From Terana coerulea (lineage: Eukaryota > Basidiomycota > Agaricomycetes > Polyporales > Phanerochaetaceae), in the NCBI GenBank assembly GCA_024811115.1, contig JAKOGH010000042.1, positions 248,001 to 312,000 on the forward strand: 64,000 nucleotides of DNA. The letters are read 5' to 3'. Both the position numbers and the translations under genes were made by a program. A model generated the notes under the pieces. It was not told the DNA's origin and did no database searches. It saw only the letters and a program-made list of their open reading frames with translations. Below are positions 56,359 through 64,000 of the stretch, piece by piece (positions within the stretch are counted from its first letter, which is position 1; each line of letters starts with the position of its first letter).

Positions 56359-59300
56359 ATGTCCCTTGACGAGCTTACACGGAATGCGTTCCAGAGCGGG
56401 ATAACAGAAGTTAAAGTAATGGGCGAAGTAGTTTGCTTTGTCAACGCAATCTTCACTTACTATGGTTGCGGTCCAGTGGTTGAAACTTTGCAAGTTATTT
56501 ATTTCGAAGAATTTTTCGTACGGTCCGACTCAAGACATGGAGTCTCGACTATGCAGTAAGACCAAAGACAGTACTTTGGACTTTCCGGACCACTGACTTC
56601 TGAAGATTCGGTCCTGGTATTGTTCAAGGACTCTCCGGGTGACCCGGCGTTGCAGGCATACCTTCGACATGCGATACAGGATGGTCTGCTGTCGCTTCCT
56701 ACGTTCATTATAACGTTCCTCAATGCCGCGCGGTCTCCCGAGCTCCAGAACGTTTCGACCTTGCATTCTCTCTGTAGAGTTGCACTAGACTGTCATTACG
56801 CATCAGGACTGCCACCGATGGGGTCTGTGGTTCCCTTCGGAGAGTCAACTATCGTCACGCTAAACACGATACAAGATGCTATGGCGTTGCTCGTGACGGC
56901 CTGTAACCTTCCTTCCAGCCAATTTCACCCTCTCATAAACTCAGCGTCAGACCTTTTCATTCTGCTTCATTCCACTATCACGAACCAAGACCTATCGCAG
57001 GTGTCAACCGCACAAGCAAGAGTCAACCTGCATGACGTGCTCAACTTACTACACAATTTTCGGCATCGGCTCTCTGCACCGACAATCCAGTCGCTGGAAA
57101 TCTTTCAGCTTTCCATGAATCTCGTGGTAGCGGATGATGCAAAGGCTGCTCAAGAGGCACAAATGATGCGGAGTTTGCATCTGGCCTTTGGAAAGGGCGA
57201 GATCACGGGCGTGAACTCAGCCACCGACATAGTTACGTGTGGACTTATATTACACGCTTTGGTAAGCTTTTACCTTCTTCATTGATCTCAATGAACTGAA
57301 AGCCCTTCGGTACTATTTTACTAGGTTGTCCAGCGCTCAACTGAATTCGGGTCTGGCGACGGACGCCACGCAGTTGTACTGCTGCTTGCGACAATGAGGT
57401 GGGCATCTTGGACACCGACAACATTCTACACACTGCTCCTACAGTCCGCGGTTGCTTGCTTCGCGCAAGCAGCTACTGTACCAACCAGCGAGCATGCTTC
57501 TCTATGGCGTGCATTTGTGGTTGGCCGTGTGAGTGTATTCATCCGCCGCGTCGAGCACAGTCTGACAACAGGGATTCAGCTGCCCCATTTGCTGACCCTC
57601 TTTGAGAAGGGTGGAGAGATGGATAAAACACCCGAGACAGACTGGGTACGTTTGTGCCAATTGCTGTCCTAGTGGTTCTGAAGATCTGACCTGCTCTGTA
57701 CTGAAGAGATCAGCTATGCATATAGCAGTGACCTCGCTTTTGCAGCATGCGGACCTATTGGCCAAATGCGATAGCGTTTATCAACAGAGCACTCCGGACA
57801 GTAGCCATAACCATTCAACACAGTGAGTAGTGTGTCAGTCTTCAACACAGAACGCTGAGCGAATCCGCAACAGCAACCACCCGTTCATATCTGAGCTACT
57901 GCACCAACTCCTGGCTGTCGGCTTGGTTGATCAGACTATTGTTGCGACCATCAACCCGAGTCTTCACAATGACTTCCATCCTCGTCTGCAGACAGAAGCC
58001 CAGGAGCACGGGAATGACCTGGACGTGAGTTACGCGTATGATATGGCACAGCCACTAGTCTACTGACTGTTCACAATATAGACCTATCTCGAATCTCGGC
58101 TTGGCACAGATACAAGTATCGAAGATGCAGGCCACATCGTCGGAAAAGTGTGGCGGGATCCATGTAGCCATGCTATCTTCACAGGAAGTTATAAAGAAGG
58201 TATGGTCGGCCTTACTACGTCAACGCTGTCATAATCTTTCAATCAGCGCTTCAAATCAAATGCTTCTGCAAACGATATCGAGTCTCTTGGACATCTATGC
58301 AAGATCCTATATACCCACGAACATGCCTTAGAGATGCTGTCTTTGCACGTCAAACTTCGGGACCTCTTGGCACAAGCCTTGGCCATTGTCGAAGATTACG
58401 ATTGCGAAACAGTAGGTAAGTGTATTGGATGCGTCGTCTTTGGTCATTCACAATTTCTCTTTTAGGCGACCCACAAACGGCTGTGAGCCACTTCGGCAAT
58501 GTTGTGCTCTTTCTTCAGAGCACACTGGTAAAATATAAGGTGAGTGTATGCGCTATGTATTATGCATACGAAGCTCTGATTTCCCGCAGTTGTTCTCCTC
58601 TAAGTTCACCTTGGGTGACAGGACACTCACGGCGGAGATCTTCTGTGCCGCAACAATGATCTACCGGATGGAGGATCTCAAGGCGGAGGATGTCACAGCA
58701 TTCAATACTTGGCTGAAGACACTCTTCGACAGCGGTAGCGATGGCATAGAAGACTCGATCCTAAGAAGCACGCGGCCGCGCAGTCTGCTTCGGATAGCGG
58801 CGACCTTACTCTCGCAGTCAATAGCAATGTGCGCCGAACGCAAGCTGGACAAGGAGGTCTTGAACAACGGGATCTCGTACTTCCAGGGATTTTTGCTCAA
58901 TTGGACGACTGTTGGAGTCGTGCGGGCGTTGTTAACGGAAATTGAGCACAAAGGGTATGTCATAATTCTGGTGTACATAAGCCAAGCCAGGCTTGCCTAA
59001 CTCTGGCTACAGATTCTTTGCCCCGTTCCACCTTGACGTTCTGCACACCTTGCTGCAGTCCAAATCCTGCCCTGAGCCAGTGCTTCGACTCTCTTCGCCC
59101 CACATACTGCGAGTCTTCCCGTCAACCAAACCTCAAAATACCGTTCATGGGCAGCGCATGCCAAACTTTGACCCTGTCCCTCTCCGAAAGATTGCTATGC
59201 AAGCCCTAAATATTCCCATAGAAGGCACGTGTGCTGCTGCCGTTCTGAGAAACAACCATAACCTGTTCTTACAGAACCCGCTCCGACGCTATCGGTTTCC

Positions 59301-59864
59301 GTCCCAGCGACTGACCCCGTAGACCATGCCATTCGCGAAGCGCTTGCTGCCGCAAGAGCAGGCAAGGCGCCGTGGCTGGACGTCGACCGATGCTTGCTGT
59401 TCACCAACCCGACCAGGTTCCTCACATCTCTCTGGAATGAGCTCCGCCTGGTGTCGGCCATGGGCGAGCTCGATATGCCTCGACGGCTGGCCACCTTCGT
59501 CCTGGCGACCCCTCGGAGCGGCCGCTCGCCGCCCCTGCTCCCCATCTTCCTCCACACGATCCTGCCAAGCATCATCGCGTCGACAGACCACCTGCAACCG
59601 ACGGAGCAGACGCTCGCGGTTGAGCTGGTTGTCGCTGTGGTCTCCAGCGCGCTCACGGCGGCGCTGTATGTGGAGTATTCGTTGCTGTCCGTCTGCAAGG
59701 AACAACGCCTCGTGTTGGGCCAACCGGCACTCACGATGGCACGACGTCTGAGCGTAGATCTGCGTCGGCGGGAGAACAGCCCTACGAGTTCGATGGTCGT
59801 TCAACGGTTAGCGTCGACGTCGACCTTCACGACTAATTTTCCAACATTTATGGCGGAGGTGTAA
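56359..59864 (+). CDS. MED5: Mediator complex subunit 5
   Basis: Mediator tail-module subunit Med5/Nut1, which links activators to RNA polymerase II. It starts MSLDELTRNAFQSGITEVK. Spliced exons give WLKLCKLFISKNFSYGPTQD, then VLVLFKDSPGDPALQAYLRH, a long alpha-helical body (for example LHDVLNLLHNFRHRLSAPTI and ISELLHQLLAVGLVDQTIVA), KSNASANDIESLGHLCKILY and GDRTLTAEIFCAATMIYRME. The family-typical end is LVVAVVSSALTAALYVEYSL, then TTNFPTFMAEV at TAA 59862-59864. Ten or more short introns; the reading frame holds throughout where I checked. It is convergent with the zinc transporter, with as little as 37 bp between stops. Confidence 0.82.
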
Positions 59865-59901
59865 AATATATTGTACGAGACGGACAAGCGACGATTAGAC
59901 A

Positions 59902-61874
59902 CTACACTACAAGGAAGGATAGCAATGATGGAATCTGAGCAGGTGATGAGACAATGACCATAGGTTTAGACGTCAGCAGGAGCATTCGTCGGAGCTGTGA
60001 CGGCTTGTCAAGATTCGTGCCCCAGTGTAAAGTATAATCACTTACGACAGCAAGCATTTTCGGCGACACAAGTCTGGTCTGGAGGGCAAGGGATGAGACA
60101 ATCCGTGTCTTCCGACGTCTGGCAGGGATAACGTCAGAGAGGTGCTGTGCAATGCTCTCAGTGAACGGACCTTCAGATGCTCTTCCGGCGGGGAATTCCT
60201 GCCGTGGTATTCTGGCTGGATAGTACTCGAATGTATGCCATGCAAGTGCAGGACCTTCCTGATCTCAGCGGCGATGGGCATAAAGTCATGGTTGCGAGAC
60301 GCCATGACATGCACAGACGCCACTATCTTGGTCTCCGAAAGCTGCCATACATGGAGTTCGTGCAAAGACAGCACGCCATCGACATTCAAGATCGCGGCAC
60401 GAACTTCGTCTATCGAGATTGTTGGCGGCACGCCTTGGAGCAGAATGAACGAGGTGCTTCGGACTACGTCGGCCGTGTTCAGCGGTCAAAGACAAGACAT
60501 CATGACGGAAACACAGGGTACTCACCCAGTGGGAGCGCAGAAGAGAAAATAATGACCGTGATGACCAAACTGATAACCGGGTCAAAGTAGTACTTGAAGC
60601 TCCAGTGGCTGAGCCAAATGACGAGGCCTGTCGCAATGACTCCGACGTTGCCCAGTGCATCACCGAAGACGTGCAGTAGAAGTGCACGCATGTTCATCGA
60701 ACCATGACTATGGCCATGACCGCCACCGCCGTGACTGCGGGGGACGGACTCGGAAGAAACAGTCTGGATGAGAGGCGTTCGCTCGTTTATCGTAGACATT
60801 GCTGGTTCAGGATGCAGGGCCTCGGGTGAAGAGACGATAGCCTCTTCCGAAGCATCTTCTACGACGTAATCGTGGGCAAGGGCGGTCCTCGACTGGGAGC
60901 CGCTAGGACGGGAGGTCTTCCGGTGTGGAACGGTTGGCGAGTTCGTTTGTGATCCTTGTTGGGCCATGTTCTCAGCGGCTTGAACCATGGACTGCCGTGT
61001 GGCGGCAGGATGCCCGTACAAAGAGGAGTATGACTCGGAGCGAGCACGCGACTGTGACTTTGTGCGCTTCGATGTGTCTGGAGAGGTGCCCCGAGGAGTA
61101 CGGTCCGCGTCGCTGCCGCTCCGACTGCGGATACTCGGAGTCCCAGAGACAGGGCTGCCCTTGTCGTGGCTATGACCATGGTCGTGCCCATGCTCTGCAA
61201 CCAATGGTGAGTTTTCACAGCGTTAATCATGTAAATGATGATCCCACCATGGAAGAGGAAGAGTCCGACAAGATTTGAGGCCAAACCAAGGGATCCCACA
61301 ATGACGACCAGCTTCGGTTGGGATATTTCTGAAAGCAAAGACCAAGGTCAGCACACAGCCCAACCACTCAGCAAGACTACTGTGGACCGACCTGGCGTCG
61401 AGAAGAACCGCTCGATGGCCTCGAGGAAGATGGAGAAGCAAAGGGCGAGGAGAAAGACGCCGTTGACCAATGCCGCAAGGATTTCTGCGCGATGCCAGCC
61501 GTAGGAGTATTTTGCGTCGACGTGTGTTTGGTTGGTAAGCTGTCACAAGACCTGTCAAAATGATGAGACGTTCACGAGAGGACAGGCCTTGCCTTGATTG
61601 CATACAGCGCGACCACCAAACTCATTACATCGCTGCAGCAAAGGTCTTAGTTTCATTCATTCCGGGAGACAGTACTCGCGTAGTGCGCACTTCAGCATAT
61701 GAAAGCTGTCCGCTACGAGAGCCAGTGATCCCACGGCATAACCTGGCGAGCAAATGTCAGTAGGGTCTGCAAGGCTGTAGCCTCACGCATACGGTGCTCA
61801 CCGACAATGAGCTCGATGAAGAAGAATATCACGTCGATGACGAGCAGAATTATAATCCTCGTTGAGCGATTCAT
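59902..61874 (-). CDS. CDF-family zinc transporter (ZRC1/COT1 type)
   Basis: Cation-diffusion-facilitator transporter, probably moving Zn2+ into the vacuole or secretory compartments. It starts MNRSTRIIILLVIDVIFFFI (61874). Transmembrane segments follow: LIVGYAVGSLALVADSFHML with the H-x-x-x-D metal site, NGVFLLALCFSIFLEAIERF and LVVIVGSLGLASNLVGLFLF. A His-rich cytosolic loop is interrupted by a long Ser/Arg region (EHGHDHGHSHDKG and GGGGHGHSHGSMN). Then come LLHVFGDALGNVGVIATGLV with the second H-x-x-x-D, and a cytosolic CTD with ILNVDGVLSLHELHVWQLSE. At GGGG 60190-60193 one extra base restores NSPAGRASEGPFTESIAQHL. The stop is uncertain: 59902 or 59966, depending on the last splice. Confidence 0.85.
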
Positions 61875-62685
61875 GGTCGGTGCATAGGAGAGGGGTAGGG
61901 AGTTGGTGGGAGGAAGTAAGGAGCAAGAACGAGAGAATGGAGAGTTTGAGTTCCTCAGTCACCAGTGACTGCCAAACCGCGGCCGAACGGGGGCGCCGCA
62001 CCTGGCGCTTACCAATACTGAGGTCACCACGGCATCTTCCGCAGCGTCTCCGTCCTCCGTATGACCTTGCAGTGGCCTTTGGACAACTCACCAGAGATAC
62101 ATTTTCAAATAGCACATCCAGAGACAAATGTTCCTTTAAAAATGTCGACAAAAACCCATATTTTACCTTCGGTCAGTGCCCGAGTCGAACCAACAGGTGT
62201 CAACTTCCTGCCAAACTCTAAGCGCATGCGGTCTAAAACGCCATTTCAGCGTTTAGTGCTTAGTCAGCTATAGCCCACAGCGGGGCGCGCTTGCACCAAA
62301 TGAATTGGATCTGACTTTTTGCAGCGTGCTGCTTTCGAGAGGACCCTAATGCCCCAGAGCTGCGATACTAGTTGCCCGAAATTTGGCCTAAAAATGAAGC
62401 CCCTCAGGATGGCATGCCCGAAATCTGGCCCCAGTTGGCTGGCATGCTGCCCGAAATTGGAGCGCATCTGCCCAAAAATCGCGCCAGAAAATGCATTTTG
62501 AGGCATATTTTGGGCGCTCGAAAATTTGGTCCAAATTTGGGCGCTTCGGCGTGTGCAATGCGCCAAAATCGGCGAATCTGGGATCGCACCTCTGGCAGGG
62601 TAAGGCGGGGTCCTCTTTCGAGCATCACTCTTGTCGTGCTGACCAGCCGGCCCTCAACCACCTCCTCGACGACGTTCCCGTGAAG
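61875..62685. other. Divergent region CDF transporter / eIF3h
   Basis: About 810 bp with promoters for both genes. It includes the AT/GC-patterned repeat block at 62373-62575 and a box-B-like sequence (minus strand GGTTCGACTCG near 62172) that I do not call as a tRNA. Frames across the repeat block are not considered coding. Confidence 0.5.
62373..62575. repeat. Imperfect TGCCCGAAATTTGG repeat block
   Basis: Four direct variants of TGCCCGAAATTTGG start at 62373, 62415, 62448 and 62469. Inverted variants follow (ATTTTGGGCGC from 62507, CCAAATTTGGGCGC from 62531, CGCCAAAATCGG from 62561). The core is nearly palindromic (GCCCRAAWTTTGGGC). Spacings of 42, 33 and 21 bp are irregular, so this is not a simple satellite. 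It lies upstream of eIF3h. Confidence 0.55.
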
Positions 62686-64000
62686 ATGGCCGCACCGTCT
62701 ATGGCTGCAGCGATTGCTGCATCCCTCCCCGCACCCCAGACAGCCCCCACACCTGCAGCTCCTACTTATGAAGCCATCCCCGCTTCCATGTCCAAGGCCA
62801 TCGACCTTGAGGCGGACATCCCATTCACTTCCGTTCAACTGGATGGAATGGTGTGTGCACCTCGGCCGCTGCTGCTATTACTGAGCAATTTACCCATGTC
62901 ATTCTTGGTGTGCTCTAGGTTGTATCAAAAATTATTAAACATGCCAGGGAATCGCAAGGCACGAGCGCACATGGAATCCTCCTCGGACTCGACCTCGATG
63001 GCACCCTTGAAATTTCCAACTCCTTCCCCCTTCCGCACCATATCAACGACGAAGATGATAAGTCTGCCAAAGGTGTCGGTACGTTTCTCAGTCATACGGC
63101 GTTGCTCTTACATTGACCATGGTGCGTGCGTTCGCTTTGCAGCACGCTACCAGGCTTCCATGCTTAAAGCATTAAAGGACGTGCAGGCCGACGACAGCGC
63201 TGTTGGCTTCTACCAAGCCATGTCGCTAGGATCGTTCTACAATCAAAGCCTAGTTGAAACGCAGGCCGTACAGCAGGAGAGGCTGCGTCAGGGTGGTATT
63301 GTTATTGTTCATGGTATCTTTCACTCACATCATTGGTAATTTTAAACGTGACACTGATACCTCACTGTCCAGATATTTCCAAAACTGCTAGGGGCAACGC
63401 GGCGTTCCGTGCTTTCAGACTAACGAAAGCTTTCCTCGACGCCTTTAAGCGGAACAACTTCAGCGCAGACAGGTAAGACAGGTTTTATATATGAATGCAC
63501 TCGTACCCAAACTTACTGTAGATATGTACAGTCTGATTAGCCACAGGCTTACGTTCTCACACATACTCGAAGAGATTCCAATCAAAATCCGCACCAATCC
63601 TCTACTAGGAGCCTTTTTGGACACCCTCACAACTGCATCACCGTCCCCCGTGTCAGATCGCCACCTAGCAGAACCTCAAACGAACATTGCACTGCCGCCA
63701 TCATTCTCTGTCCTGAACCTTGGTACCAGTAGCGTTACCAAGAATCTCGAGCAGGTAATCGAGGCCCTCGACGCCTACAAGACGGAAGAGGGCAATCTCG
63801 CCTACAATCAACGCCAGATTGCCCGCGAAAAGACCAAGGCCGATGCGTACATTGCCAAGCGCAAGGAGGACAACGCTCTCCGTGTCTTACAAGGGCTGGC
63901 ACCGCTTCCTGAGGACGATGTGAACAGACTCTTCAGGATTCCCGCTGAGCCCAGTCGACTGGAGAGCATGCTGCTGCTGGGGCGGATTGACGCATACGCG
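62686..64000 (+). CDS. eif3h: Translation initiation factor eIF3 subunit h, partial
   Basis: MPN-domain (non-metal-binding type) subunit h of eIF3, part of the eIF3 octamer core on the 40S subunit. It starts MAAPSMAAAIAASLPAPQTA at ATG 62686 (a second ATG follows at 62701). The Ala/Pro-rich leader is followed by the MPN domain: FTSVQLDGMVVSKIIKHARE, SAHGILLGLDLDGTLEISNS and FPLPHHINDEDDKSAKGVAR. The next segments are AVGFYQAMSLGSFYNQSLVE, LTFSHILEEIPIKIRTNPLL and the C-terminal coiled coil KTEEGNLAYNQRQIAREKTK. Introns are about 50-65 nt and frames are clean. The gene runs off the right edge of the window, so the stop is not seen. Confidence 0.9.

Noticed and set aside
62160..62235. tRNA-like sequence on the minus strand (GGTTCGACTCG resembling box B)
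   Set aside because: The T-stem has a G-G mismatch and wobble pairs, the matching 5' acceptor strand is absent, and the box-A-like TGGC is only about 15 nt away, too close for a tRNA.
1..64000. Transposons, CRISPR arrays, phage-type or prokaryotic defence systems
   Set aside because: No transposase, reverse transcriptase, long terminal repeats, regularly spaced repeats or bacterial-style operon was found. All recognisable genes are intron-containing fungal nuclear genes or small single-exon frames.

Overview
The window is a gene-dense stretch of a filamentous basidiomycete nuclear genome, probably an agaricomycete and possibly a polypore-type wood-decay fungus. The evidence is protein-coding genes broken by many 49-65 nt GT-AG introns, short intergenic gaps, conserved eukaryotic housekeeping genes, and a secreted GH5 mannanase and a microsomal P450 typical of such fungi. 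I see no transposon, CRISPR array, rRNA gene or convincing tRNA. Genus and species cannot be read from the sequence.

Layout, left to right. 0-10 kb: a TRAPPC8/Trs85 trafficking subunit (+), an Mpv17/PMP22-family membrane protein (-), the mitochondrial carrier Yhm2 (-) and an F-box protein (+). 10-19 kb: a long coiled-coil protein with two possible C-termini (-), the bisphosphatase Shb17 with a 7-nt microexon (-), a small unrecognised candidate gene (+) and the GTPase Rac1 (+). 19-27 kb: a single-pass EGF-like surface protein (+), an LCCL-domain multi-pass membrane protein (-) and two uncharacterised conserved-looking proteins. 27-36 kb: a cytochrome P450 (+), prephenate dehydratase (-) and an M16 metalloprotease (+). 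36-45 kb: a NUFIP-domain snoRNP assembly factor (-), a triple-KH RNA-binding protein (-), ribosomal protein uL13 (-), mitochondrial acyl carrier protein (+), mitoribosomal bL17m (+) and an AIM6-like secreted phosphodiesterase (-). 45-55 kb: a gene-poor gap, then two small paralogous proteins of an unrecognised family flanking IPI1 (ribosome biogenesis, -) and a GH5_7 mannanase (+). 55-64 kb: an ERI1-like exonuclease (-), Mediator subunit MED5 (+), a CDF zinc transporter (-) and eIF3h (+, cut by the window edge).

Most neighbours are unrelated housekeeping genes in alternating orientation. They are not an operon or a biosynthetic cluster. Loose themes are ribosome and translation functions (uL13, bL17m, NUFIP1, IPI1, eIF3h) and mitochondrial functions (Yhm2, ACP, bL17m).

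The most useful observations are these. (1) About ten otherwise intact genes carry apparent 1-nt frame breaks, mostly at 4-5 nt homopolymers, which suggests assembly undercalls rather than pseudogenes. (2) There is an unrecognised pair of ~121-residue paralogs sharing an intron position. (3) SHB17 and the mannanase contain microexons. (4) In the coiled-coil gene, an unspliced last intron would add a hydrophobic tail anchor. I found no clear new multi-gene system.
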